Shown here piece after piece: positions 35,273 through 45,754 of a stretch of 64,000 nucleotides of DNA. The position numbers and the translations under genes were made by a program. The notes under the pieces are model-generated. The model did no database searches. It saw only the letters and a list, made by a program, of their open reading frames with translations, and was not told the DNA's origin. The DNA is from Sarocladium kiliense (taxonomy: Eukaryota > Ascomycota > Sordariomycetes > Hypocreales > Sarocladiaceae), in assembly GCA_030734395.1 (NCBI GenBank), contig JAUZTG010000016.1, positions 1,488,001 to 1,552,000 of the forward strand, given 5' to 3'. How positions within the stretch are numbered: position 1 is the stretch's first letter; each line of letters begins with the position of its first letter.

Positions 35273-37960
35273 ATGGCGGACTTGCCAGGTCCAGGCCGAC
35301 AGAGAAAACCCTCCATCAACGATGTACCTATGGGGGATGTCTCTCGGACGTTCAATTGCACGCAGTGCAGCAGCACATTCAGCCGTATGGCTCATCTGAA
35401 GCGTCACGAGCGAAGTCGTAAGTTCTATGCTCAACGGCAAAACGCTATTCCCTCTAAAAACTGGCACTTGTAGATCGATCCGAGAAGCCCTTCTCATGCT
35501 CACACTGTTCTGTAAGGTCGTCTCGCAAGGATGTGATTATTCGTCACACGAGGAAATTCCACTCCGATAAGGCGCCGGCTTGCGATGCTCCCTCTATCCG
35601 CAGCGTGCCTTTAATCGACTCTTGGGCAAACCAGGATTTTGTTACCATCGAGAGTGGGTGGTCGACCACGACTGGGCATCGGCCACCACAGCAGTCATCT
35701 GAATACCTGGAAACACTAGAGTGTTTGGGAGGCGACGATTTTGATCTTGAGAGCCCTCTCGTCGACTGGAATGAATTAATGTCTCTTCCAAATTCCATCC
35801 TTCCCGTTGAGGATGTGCCGACAGCGTCGGGTTCATTCCAGTCATCAGACCTGTGTCTTTCCCGGACGTTTGAAGCTCTACCGTCGGCAACTAGCCACCC
35901 CGTAAGTCTGCATGGGCAGCCAAGTGGTGTCCCCTCAGTGAAAAACGTTTCCTCTTCTAACGTCAGCCACTTACCGGTGGTTGGGTCCTCGAAAAGGCGA
36001 GATTCCTTCATCCCGGACAGTGACGAGTATGAACAGGCCAAGGACAACTACGAGAAAATGAGTACTACTTCAAGCTTGCAACGCCTCCGATTTCCTACCA
36101 GGTTTGCCATCGCCCGTTTCGTCGTGGCATTTTTCGAGTACATGGCGCCACAGTTGCCAGTCGTACACCAGCCCACGTTCCGCATATCTTCTGCGCCATG
36201 TAAGTCCCTGGCCTTCTTTCTGGCTTGCAGGGGTTTGCTGAGCCTGCTGGCTACAAAGCCCCTCTTTTGTTGGAGATAATGGCGCATGGTGCGTTGTGTA
36301 CAAACGCACCGCATACCGCCGAAGACTTCCACATAACAGCTTCACTCTTAATTAGAAAAGTAAGTCTCATCCCCTTCCTACTGCCTATAAGGCGACTCTA
36401 TAATCTCTGGGCTCTCTCGCTTCGAGCGGTGATGCAACCTATTCCAGTCGTTTATTAGCTACTATACCTTGCTATATTGGCATGACCTATGGGAATTCGC
36501 GTAAAACTGACCAAGCCTAGAATGAAGAGACGACACTTACCGGGGAAGGGAAACCGCCTTTCCAGCTGTGGGTTTTACAAACTCGCCTCTTGATGTCCCA
36601 CTTCGAGGCGTTCAGTGGAGAAACACCAAGCGAGTATCGAACAACTGAGGCATTCGCACAGACCCTTAAGGTATATTCTACAGGTACCATTTTTTCGTCG
36701 TTCCTGTTTAGACGACTAACATGATATTCATAGCTAGCTGATGAAGCCATCAATGAGATCACTACAGTGAGGACAGCAAATTACCATCACTGGGTACAGC
36801 AAGAGACTTTAAACAGGTTAGTCCAGAACTCGGCATGTGTAAAGGGAAGCCACACGGCGTTAGTGGGTTAATTTTGACCCAGATGTCTCGCTGGATGCAT
36901 CGTGCTTGGAGCTGCGCTCTTTTCCAAAGCCAACGATCGCTCGTTTCCGCTCCCGATCCTCCAAGCCAAATTCGTCCTGCCCTCTAATACAGAGTTATGG
37001 CTGGAAAAAGACAGAGACTGGGAGCGACCTGTCGAAACTACTGTTTGTATCGCTGATGCGTTCAATATGGTGCTTGAGGGCCGTCGGATAGGTTTACATC
37101 ACACCGAGTTTGGTTTTGCAACTGTTGTTGCCGCTGTTCTTTGCCATATTTGCTCTTTCGAATACCTTGCCGGAACTCTGCATTCCGAACTCTACGCGGC
37201 CTTCGTCGAAAAGATGGATCGCTCCGTGCGTGTCCTTAGAGATACGTGGAGAGAGCATCCATCCGGCCAGTTACCGATAGAGTCTACCATGACCTCAATG
37301 GCCCATTTGACACGATCATTGATGCTTTCTATAGGATTTCATCTTTATGCGAGCCATCATTTAGCAGTCATGAAGAGGCTCTATCAATTTCCGGAGCTCC
37401 TAGACAGCCAGGCGAGCCTCGAGGATAATTTTGGAGGGTATTCGACCACTCTGGACAAAGCCCTGGTCATGGCAGCCGAAATGTTCAAGTCAGACTGTCA
37501 AACAGGACTTGGATATGTCAGTTCAATTGGGCATGTTCGCTTCGGTCCAATGTCCATCATTGCAGGCTACGAAGGTGGTAAGTCGAGAATATTTCATGCA
37601 TAGATACTATCTAAATGCTTGCAATCTGGTCCCCGATTCTAATTCAAGTAAAAGTTTTACTGCTTTGTTGGCACCTTCAGAACAAGCAACGAAGACGTGG
37701 TTCAAGTCCGATCTTAGATGAGTTGATTGACGACGCCTTGTCGGAAGCGGAAGCCTCGGAAGGTTATACACCAAGTCCTCTCGCAGCTCTTCCTCTCGCC
37801 ATGTACGCAAACACGTTCGAAGATTCAGTGTGGCAGTGTACGTATCGTTTGTTCGGCGTCAAAGACCCGGAGGTGGCGCTAATTGTATACGTCGATAGTC
37901 GTCCCTGCCGTGTCTCGTAAGTTGACAGAGCTGATGATGCAACTGAGACGCGTGTCTTGA
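35273..37960 (+). CDS. C2H2 zinc-finger regulator with fungal_trans domain
   Basis: Eight exons: 35273-35417, 35474-36199, 36259-36359, 36521-36670, 36734-36816, 36883-37577, 37649-37837 and 37899-37960, giving 716 aa. Two C2H2 fingers lie at about 28-80: FNCTQCSSTFSRMAHLKRH, completed across intron 1, and FSCSHCSVRSSRKDVIIRH. A Ser/Pro-rich linker follows. The fungal_trans domain begins near 255 (PQLPVVHQPTFRISSAPS, across intron 2). The acceptor of intron 2 is at 36258 because nearer AGs cause a stop. Intron 3 is unusually long (161 bp) and least certain. The last intron gives a helical end (VPAVSRKLTELMMQLRR); reading through instead stops at 37920. Likely a cluster-specific regulator. Confidence 0.78.
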
Positions 37961-38283
37961 GTCCAAGTGAATCTCTGATTAAATTTATATTAGTAAATTG
38001 AAGATCTAAACTGTTGAACCGGATAAATCTTGGATGTTTCTAAGTCAATCGTTGAGCTCTGCTATTGCGGACGTTACAGTCAAGCCAGGCTCATAGGTAG
38101 TCTACCGTGTCGGGTCTGCCTCCAAGTGCACATTTTCATCATTAGTATTCAGACAGGAGAGGAATCTCTTCCCCGCCTTTCAGAAGCGAAAATTTGGCTT
38201 GGAAAGAAAGAAGTTTGAGCGCATGGTATAATCGTAGAAGCACAGTCATGAATATGTCTGCCTATATACAAACAAGGTTCAGA

Positions 38284-38318
38284 GCGCCACTCAGCCATCA
38301 GAGTGGCGCAAGCGCCAC
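38284..38318. repeat. Nested inverted repeats of GTGGCGC/GCGCCAC
   Basis: gcgccact (38284-38291) pairs with agtggcgc (38302-38309), and gtggcg-caag-cgccac (38303-38318) is a second perfect hairpin sharing the middle arm. A third copy, gtggcg-aga-cgccac, is at 38479-38493. They may be protein-binding palindromes or a terminator-like structure. Confidence 0.5.
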
Positions 38319-38325
38319 CTGACAC
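38319..38325 (-). promoter_or_regulatory. Cluster motif GTGTCAG (reverse)
   Basis: CTGACAC on the plus strand, directly after the nested hairpins. It is one of eight copies found in intergenic DNA of the enzyme cluster. Confidence 0.35.
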
Positions 38326-38549
38326 AGCGTTAATAAGCTAGGCTTTTATAGGACTCTTTTCGACCGTGTTTGGACTCGTAATGTAAAGACATGACTTGCT
38401 GCTAGTTTAGGAGCCACTGTGCACTTGAACAGATGCCAGCCTTGCGCCAACGTTCTTGTGGGGGTAATCAAGGATAGAGTGGCGAGACGCCACAGCAATA
38501 GGAATCGGATACGCACGCTGGCCCAAGGTCTAGCTTTTCTCAATGTACA

Positions 38550-38559
38550 GTGTCAGCGA
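38550..38559 (+). promoter_or_regulatory. Cluster motif GTGTCAGCGA
   Basis: gtgtcagcga, 137 bp before the carotenoid oxygenase ATG. It is identical to the copy at 52400. Confidence 0.5.
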
Positions 38560-38686
38560 ACATGATGCCTATAAGAAGCGCTTCATATTTGCGTCTGCAC
38601 ATTCACAGCCCACCATTCAAACACTGCTCTTCATTGATCACATCTTTTGTATTACATAATCTGACAATAGTATCCTATACACCACG

Positions 38687-40733
38687 ATGGCTCCAGCACC
38701 TCGTGAGCTTCTGCCCGAGCAGGTCCGCATCCTTGGGACTACAGAGCTCGATTCCAAGATAGACAATCTCCATCGGCTCAAGAAGCTCTCAGTTACTACA
38801 TCACCTGCCAGTGCATCGGTGCATGCTAAGAAGGAAACCCTTAGCATCAACAAAGAGTTCAATTTCGGTAAGGTGAATCCGTTTCTGACCGGCGTCAATG
38901 CTCCAACGCGATTCGATGCTGAGGTTGCCTCGTGTATTGTTCGCGGCGAGGTCCCCCGGGAGCTGGATGGAACCTTCTACCGCATGTCGTGCGATCCCAT
39001 CTTTGCCAACCGGAATGGAAACGACATCTGGATTAACGGTGACGGCAACATACATGCTTGGCGATTTTCGAATGGCGTGGTCGATTTCAAGAAGAAATAC
39101 GTCCGGACCCCACGATTTGTCTACGAGCGCGTTGCTCGTGAGTCGCTGTTTGGGGTTTATAGGAACCCCTTTTCTGGCGATGAGAGGGTCTTCGATGACA
39201 TCCAGTCCTCTGGAAACACTCACATTCATCATTGGCATGGCTGGCTTCTAGTGTGTAAGGAGGATAGCCCGCCAATTGCCGTTGATCCAGACACTCTGGA
39301 TTCGATTGGTATGTTCCAGAAGTGTTTATCTCCGAGAATAAATATCTAATGCCCTTTTCAGGTATCTATGACTTTGAAGGGCAGATCAATCCTTCGAAAA
39401 CATTTACAGCGCATCCAAAGGTCGACGTCGTGACTGGCGAAACTATGGCCTTCGGAATGGAAGCCAATGGAATAGGGTAACCGAGTTATGTGCCTCTACT
39501 TTCTGTATTTGACACTAATTAGGCGCTAGATCTAATGACCTCGTGTATTATCGGTTTGACAAAGCCGGCAAAAAACTTGATGAATGCTGGGTTAAGACTC
39601 CTGCTGTTTCTTGGACACATGATATGGTGGCGACAGAAGAGTTAGTTTTCTAGGGCCCCATCCTGTACCAGCAGAACAACTAACGTAAATGTTTAGCTGG
39701 GTCATCTTCCATATGAGCAACTATGAGTACGATCCAGATCATATGAAAAATGAAAATGGCCTCCATTTTCGCGTCAACAGGTTCTTGGTAAGTTCAGCCG
39801 CAGCGAAACGGTCACACATCTTTGCTAACTTTAAGGAAACAGCCCAATAGATTTATCGTTCTACCACGCCGAAACCCTAAACCCGAGGATGTTAGGTACT
39901 TCGACAGCCTTAAAAACCACCATTGGGGCCACTTCTCCAACGGCTTTGATGGAGACGACGGGTGCATCTACTTGGATGCCTATATTGGCGACGCGGATAC
40001 CTTGAACAGCTTTCCAAATATGCACCCGGAGCTTGATGAAGGGCAGCCAGCGCATCAATTCAAAGGGAAACTGGCACGGTTCAAAATCGATCCCAAGTCT
40101 CCTTCCGATGATCTGGACTATCCGGTTGTACTTAGTGAGATTGATGGCGAATTGGCACGGTGTGATGATCGGTACATCGCGAAACCCTACAATCACGCTT
40201 ATGGAGCTAGACACTCGCCCACCGGATTCGATGCAATCACTCACATCGATATTCAGGCGGGAGTTACCACGGTATGGGAGCCGGGCTCGAGCATTTCTGT
40301 TGGCGAACCTTGTTTCGTACCCCGTCGCCCGGATTCCCCAGAAGGCGATGGCTATCTCCTTGTGTGCACGCGCGACGCAACGAAAAGGGAAGCCCATCTT
40401 TCCGTGCTTGACGCGATTAAGATTGATGCAGGGCCCGTGTGCATCATAGAGCTTCCTTTCCAACTGTGCGAAGGGGTACATGGAAACTGGGTATGTCTTC
40501 CGGAAAATACTCGCCCTGTCTACCTTTCTTCAGCTGTACTGACGATGAGGCCTCAATAGGTTGAAGCAAAAGATCTGGCAGTCCGCAGACCGCTTGTGGA
40601 CTACTCTGGAGCCACAAAGGAGATTCAAGCCAAGTTCGGAAATGGGGCTCCTAAGCCTTATGACGAATTTGTTGGGAAGCCTGTCACTTTGACTCGCGAG
40701 GAAGCTGTCGAGAATCCTAGACTTTCAAGTTAG
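38687..40733 (+). CDS. Carotenoid/stilbene cleavage oxygenase family (RPE65-like)
   Basis: Exons 38687-39308, 39362-39476, 39530-39640, 39697-39787, 39843-40490 and 40560-40733 give 586 aa. PRELDGTFYRMSCDP and NGDGNIHAWRF are family blade motifs. Candidate iron-ligand histidines occur in HIHHWHGW (179-186), WTHDM, KNHHWGHFSN and EGVHGNW, the four regions expected in this seven-bladed non-heme iron enzyme. The family cleaves a C=C bond of carotenoids, apocarotenoids or stilbenes with O2; the MSCDP/WINGDG region looks closer to the lignostilbene-type branch, but I cannot separate them by eye. No signal peptide. It is next to the bZIP regulator and has the cluster motif at -137. Confidence 0.88.
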
Positions 40734-41216
40734 ATATAGTGCACGTGTCTAGGCAGTAAATCAAGAGTCGTGCAGGCAAAGGCACCGCTTACCTTGTGCT
40801 TTGTTCCGAGACCTGTTTCCTCAATAGTGTACTCTAGCCTCGTCGGCAAGCAAGCCATCGCGAAATGTCGGCGGACTCTCTCCACCCCTCCCTCAAAGGG
40901 ACAAGATTAAGACTGCGGGCGAGAGTGATTTGTGCATGACAACGGTGCGGGGAAATCCTGGGGAGGCTGCGTGTAGCGCTATGCCAAGTACGATTGAGAA
41001 GCCATTGACGGAAGCGAGGGTCGGGTCACCGGGGTCTTCGAAGATGCCGGCAACTCGTTTGCTCTGGACCCTGGCAGACCAGATTGGCCCCTATTGAAAC
41101 GACATCCTGCTCCCCAAGCCAGCCAGCTAAGTTCTCATATGATCAATCGGAGGTTCATGCTACACGACTTAAATTGGTTCGACTTCTAGTCGCTAAGAGT
41201 TGCTTTGCTCTTCACA
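40734..41216. other. Intergenic, promoter of the bZIP gene
   Basis: About 480 bp; no gene or shared motif seen. Confidence 0.45.
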
Positions 41217-43006
41217 ATGCCTAAACCTAACACGAGGGGAAAGCTCCTGTCGACCTGCGACGCCACCGCGAGTGACAAGGAGACAATCCGTAAAGCACGG
41301 AAGCGAGACACAGACCGCCAGTCGCAACGGCACCACCGCGAAAGGCAACGGGCTTACGTGCGGAGGTTGGAAGAGATGGTCGAGTCTTACAAGAAGAGCT
41401 GCGTTCAAAGCAGCAATCCTGACGTTGTCGCTTTAGTTGCAGACAACGAGCAACTTCGTGAGAGGTGCCAGAGGCTTGAATCAAGTCTCAGTCGCATCAA
41501 GAATATCGCCGGCCTGACTGAGTTGGGAGAAGCGACAAAGCGATCGGCGTCCTCGCCATCAAACGAAGGGACTCCTCCAGCGGCGAATGGTGTCTTACAT
41601 GATGACCATACTCAGGCGGCACACGCATTGACAGCGCAAACTTCATCAGAGAACCACTCCAGATCTGCCGCTCCCACACCCAGTGTAGTATTCCCAAAGA
41701 ACACAAAAGGATACCATAGCCCAGAGAGCCATATCGAAATCCCGAAGATGAGGCGAGAGCGACCTTCACTAGAAGATAGTGTTCTTGATCCTGAGATTGA
41801 CAGAACGTACCTTCGTACCCTTGAACCAAGCGGAGCGCATCTCATGGAGTCGCAAAACTTCAACGAACAGCTTAGCAACGAGGCAGTGGAAGTCTGGGAT
41901 CCTTACTCACCCGACCAGGTGGTTGAGCCTCCGAACAGCCTCGAGATATCGGGTGTACACCTGCGTGAACCAGGCAATACGGATGCGTATCCCCATGACC
42001 TGAACGACACCTTGGAACCATTTGGATTGAGCACCCTCAGCGAGACTGCCGCCATTTTTGACAATGAGCATCTCTCGCAACCGACGCCGATCTCGTCTGT
42101 AGTTGATACGTCACTGCATTTATCGCAAACACTGTCCACGCCAGCAATTCCGTTGTCTCTATACGAATCGCACACCGACCAGTCAGTGCTTCCAATGGTG
42201 ACAGTGACATCGCCATGGGATAGGCTTCTGCTCGAGATGATCGATGAGGCAAAGACGCAGCATAGCGCAGGGCTGTTCCCTACTGAACAGCCTACACTCA
42301 AATCGGTCCTGTCCAGCGCCTCGTCGGACGTGCTGGCGTACCGCCTTTATCACTTTCTATGCGCGTCCGGTCCTATGCCGCTTCACAATCTTTTGGCGAC
42401 CTTTTGGGTTCAGTATCTAGTATTACGAGTAAGTTACCCGTAATAGCATATGGATGGTAACAGCCATCAGCACGCCCACTCAGCCATCTCCCGTCTATAA
42501 CTGCGGCAACACATGTCCCCCGATCATGTATCTCGGAGGCAAGATATGCAAGATCCTCAGCTAAAGCGTATATTTCTAGTGGTACGTATTGGGCAGTGCC
42601 GCAGCCTATCTCCAGATGCCCGACTTCGCAAGACCAACAGACCTCGAGAAACGGATTCCACACTCGCTCAGCATAGGAATGCTTGTCTGGTAAGTTGATC
42701 CAAGGATCTGTTTTCAGTGCAGATGGCTCTCAAAGCTGACGCTGGATCTTCAGGCCGGACATACGCCGTACGCTGATCAGGGATTCTGGCAGCTTGGATC
42801 CCTCAACAATCGGCATCGCACTCTTACATAGTCTTGGTGCGAATTGGTCTCCAAAATGTTCTGGAGAGGGAGACTTGATTGGGAATACGGATGTCTTGTC
42901 CATTATTGAGAAGCAGTCTTGTAGCATGGACTCTTGGAGACTAAGTCGGAAGTTCGACATGCTCAACCCGCAATTTGGGCACTGTCGCTTAGTGTATTTT
43001 GACTGA
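41217..43006 (+). CDS. bZIP transcription factor with C-terminal DUF3425
   Basis: Exons 41217-42428, 42580-42689 and 42754-43006 give 524 aa. The basic region KARKRDTDRQSQRHHRERQ is followed by a heptad helix (RRLEEMVESYKKSC, then NEQLRERCQRLESSL). The middle is disordered. The C-terminal DUF3425 domain begins around 345 (SPWDRLLLEMIDEA, then LHNLLATFWVQYLVLR) and continues across the introns as WYVLGSAAAYLQMPDFARPT and RIPHSLSIGMLVWPDIRRTL. Intron 1 is long (151 bp), but only the acceptor at 42579 restores this domain. Proteins of this type often sit inside secondary-metabolite clusters as local regulators, so I infer that role. Confidence 0.8.
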
Positions 43007-43317
43007 GAAGCGATGAAGATTACCATAATGGAACTTCAGCCAGTAATCGAGTCAGTGTCCCTACCCCAGCTGCATCTCATTTCCAGCCGGGTCAGGTCAA
43101 ATCGCTTCCCCAGATGCGTTTCCCCAGATACCCCGCGTTCTGGCGATGTCAGTGAAACTGACACACCGTGAGCTGGGGTTCCTGTGTCAATCGCAGGACT
43201 GTCTCTCTCTGGTATAGCGAGTATGTAATACAAGTCCGCCTCAAGACTTTTCATTAATCTAAAGATATCAACACCAGTGCAATCACATCACTATAATCAA
43301 CAAGAAACCCTCTCACA
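43007..43317. promoter_or_regulatory. Promoter of the ABM-like gene
   Basis: 310 bp holding a perfect palindrome TGTCAGT-gaa-ACTGACA (43147-43163) that includes the cluster motif. No gene. Confidence 0.45.
43147..43164. promoter_or_regulatory. Palindromic copy of the cluster motif
   Basis: tgtcagt-gaa-actgacac: two opposed TGTCAG half-sites around a 3 bp centre. CTGACAC (43158-43164) lies 154 bp before the ATG at 43318. Confidence 0.5.
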
Positions 43318-43986
43318 ATGGCTGCTGCAGACCAGATGGCAGGCTACGCAGCCCACCTCAATGCCAACACCCCTTCCTCGTCGAAAGGAAGACCAGTGAC
43401 TGAGATCGCAATCTTCACTCTTCAAGCGCCGTATGATGAGGACCACACCGCTGCCAGGGATGAGTTTGTATCCCAGATTGTGACGAATTGCCGTCCCGGT
43501 GCTCCTTACGCCAAGGGCATACGGAAAATCGCCTGGGGCTTCGATCCTACCGACCCGAAAGCCTTCATTTGGATGCTAGACTGGACTCGAATTGAGGACC
43601 ACTGGGACTTCTGGCTAACGCCTGGATTTCCGCCTGTCATGGCGGCCATCTCGAAGCTCTTCACTCCTGGTAGACCGCTTGTTCGCCATTATGACTTCGG
43701 GGAGCAGGGAATGCTGGGAAAGTCCGCCAAGTTCGCAAAGCTCGCAGTTTGGGATGATGGCCAGGAGGTTAAGGCGCAAGAGCAGGCTTCAAAGGTCTCG
43801 ACTACAGATAATGGCGACCTCGATCGTCGTGAAGCCTATGCGGTGGACTTGGATGAGGACACATGGTGGGCGACCATGGTAGCCTACCAGAGCGAGGGGG
43901 ATGCGAAAGAGGCCGAAGTGAAGGGCAAAGAGGGAGCAGTCGTGCATAACATCAAGTTGGAGTATGATGGGCCTCAATTGCAATGA
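43318..43986 (+). CDS. Dimeric alpha-beta barrel (ABM-like) protein, 222 aa
   Basis: Single exon, no signal peptide. EIAIFTLQAPYDEDH, IRKIAWGFDPTDPKAFIWML, WTRIEDHWDFW and LVRHYDFGEQG fit a ferredoxin-like/ABM strand-helix order. The second half (FAKLAVWDDGQEVKAQEQAS and later) is more charged and may be a degenerate second repeat. Small barrel proteins of this kind in fungal clusters act as monooxygenases, cyclases or decarboxylases; no reaction can be named here. The C-terminus, GPQLQ-stop, is encoded by the first copy of a 19 bp tandem repeat that continues into the 3' flank. The promoter carries the palindromic cluster motif. Confidence 0.75.
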   Translation: MAAADQMAGYAAHLNANTPSSSKGRPVTEIAIFTLQAPYDEDHTAARDEFVSQIVTNCRPGAPYAKGIRKIAWGFDPTDPKAFIWMLDWTRIEDHWDFWLTPGFPPVMAAISKLFTPGRPLVRHYDFGEQGMLGKSAKFAKLAVWDDGQEVKAQEQASKVSTTDNGDLDRREAYAVDLDEDTWWATMVAYQSEGDAKEAEVKGKEGAVVHNIKLEYDGPQLQ

Positions 43987-44045
43987 TGAGCCTCAATTGC
44001 AATGATGAGCCTCAATTGCAATGATGAGCCTCAATTGCAATGAGG
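43971..44045 (+). repeat. 19 bp tandem repeat across a stop codon
   Basis: Four head-to-tail copies of gcctcaattgcaatgatga start at 43971, 43990, 44009 and 44028 (the last copy ends differently). Copy 1 contains the last codons and TGA stop of the ABM-like gene; copies 2-4 are in its 3' flank. Confidence 0.9.
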
Positions 44046-44115
44046 AGTGCGATAGGTTCTTGAGTGTTCTCAGATGATATCGAGTAGTAATTGGAAGTGT
44101 CACTATGAGTATACC

Positions 44116-45219
44116 TCAAATATCCCCAGGGCTGTCAAAGCTGCGCTGCAAGAAGTCTGTCACTAGGCTCCAACATTCTTCCCTCTGTTTCTCGTAGCCC
44201 TTCTTATAGTGGCTGAAGCCATGGATAGCATCCATGCATTCGTGATGCAAAACTGTACAGCCCGCGCTTTGCAGATTAGCGACATACTGCCGTGCTTCGT
44301 ACTTGAGACAATCATTTCCAGCGGTAATGCAAAGTACAGGAGGCACATTCAGTGTCCTAAGAAGACTGGATTCTGCTTCCAGCGGGGTAATAAAGATCTG
44401 ATTCGCATCAATCGAGGGCGGGAGATATGAAGCCTCCATAAGAGTCGCAGCCCAGACTGGCAAACTAGCTGCACGAACTTCTTCGTTGGCTTCGTTAAAA
44501 CGTTCGCTGTACTGAGAATTCAGCCGCAACCCAGGGTACAGCAGGATTTGCGCTACCTGCTGGAAGGTTGACGGAAGCTGTTCCCTGAAATGTGCGCAGG
44601 GACCTTTACTAAATGATAGGAGAAGACTGAGAGAACCTGTCAGGTTACCGCCAGCCGAGTTTCCCATGGTAGCGAATCTGGACGGATCTAGCCTCACACC
44701 GAGGGCCTCCTCTGATACGACAGGGTCCATGGCCCAGCGAAGGATTTCGTAGAGCTGGAGCAGCGCATGTGGAAACGGATATCTGGGCGATTTCGCGTAG
44801 TCCGCAGAGATTACGACTGCTTGAAGCTGGGAACTCGTTTAGTCATGCGGAATGCGTCAGCGCACCGTGTGATAAGCTACCTTTTTGCTAAGCTCTCGAT
44901 CGATGTGCTCGCCGTCATTTGGCTGGCCCAGTACGAAGCCTCCTCCCTCCGCGACTAAGATGAAGGGCATGAGAGTGGCGTTGCCATCTTCATAATCATC
45001 GCAACACCTTGGTAGACACACGGAGATCCGGACATGGCCCTCGCCTAGGCCAGGCGTGGGAACCTCAAGGACCTTGTCGAACAGCGCGCCAGTACCACTC
45101 ATCATGGACACAGCCTTGCGGAGCAACCATGATGACGAATGCAGGTAACTTGCGTAGGCAAAGCCATGGCCATGGCCTTGAACTTGAACTTGTGGGGGCT
45201 GCACTGATTGTTGGTGCAT
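44116..45219 (-). CDS. GDXG-type alpha/beta hydrolase with altered HGGG motif
   Basis: Exons (5' to 3') 45219-44881 and 44826-44116 give 349 aa. At the oxyanion position it reads LVAEGGGFVLG, so Glu replaces the His of the usual HGGG. VVISADYAKSPRYPFP is the next conserved strand. GNSAGG holds the nucleophile Ser, ITAGNDCLKYEA the acid Asp, and DAIHGFSHY the catalytic His. The triad looks intact, so some activity is likely despite the altered motif. The N-terminal 45 residues are low-complexity and Gln/His-rich, without a signal peptide. It shares a 535 bp divergent promoter with the Baeyer-Villiger monooxygenase, which holds one cluster motif. Confidence 0.82.
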
Positions 45220-45754
45220 GGCTCGTGCTGGATCTGATTGCTATGTGACGCTATTGACGTCTGGATGAATTGACGATTGAGGAAGTGCAACGCAAGGAGA
45301 GAAATGATGTCAACAGAAATGTGTCGGCGAAAGAGCAAATTAATCTCATTCTCATCATTACGCAATACAATATTCATGGCCAAGCATAAGCTAGAGAGCC
45401 GCTTGCCCCCAGGTGTTGGCGCCCAGTCGCATTCTGCCATCGTGTCAGGAAACCGAGTCAGGATTACTGACAACGGCTTTGACGCAAAGTGCACTCTCAA
45501 CCAACTTGACACAACGTTGTGCATGAGATGAGCATTGATCAGAAAACACGACCGAGCTTTTCAGACTGACCTTGATGGTTTACATAGCCTGTGTGTTCCG
45601 GTTAGAATCTCACACGTAAATGTCTTCACGTTGTCATTGTGCACTTGATCTATTAATGTTTCGTGATTGAGATCCGTCACACAGCTCAACAAACAAGGAC
45701 CCGGACCTTGAACTTATAAACGAGTTCCATCAATTGTTCGTAAGACGGGCAGTC
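45220..45754. promoter_or_regulatory. Divergent promoter: hydrolase / Baeyer-Villiger monooxygenase
   Basis: 535 bp with one GTGTCAG copy at 45442-45448 (223 bp before the hydrolase ATG, 307 bp before the monooxygenase ATG). Confidence 0.5.
45442..45448 (+). promoter_or_regulatory. Cluster motif GTGTCAG
   Basis: cgtgtcagga in the divergent promoter; followed 8 bp later by a partial copy, gagtcagg. Confidence 0.4.

Larger units (their letters stand above)
37961..38686. other. Intergenic region with GTGGCG/CGCCAC inverted repeats
   Basis: About 725 bp before the carotenoid oxygenase gene. It holds several inverted repeats and two GTGTCAG elements, listed separately. No gene. Confidence 0.5.

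Noticed and set aside
43971..44045. CRISPR-like short repeats
   Set aside because: Copies are directly adjacent without spacers; a simple tandem repeat in a eukaryote.
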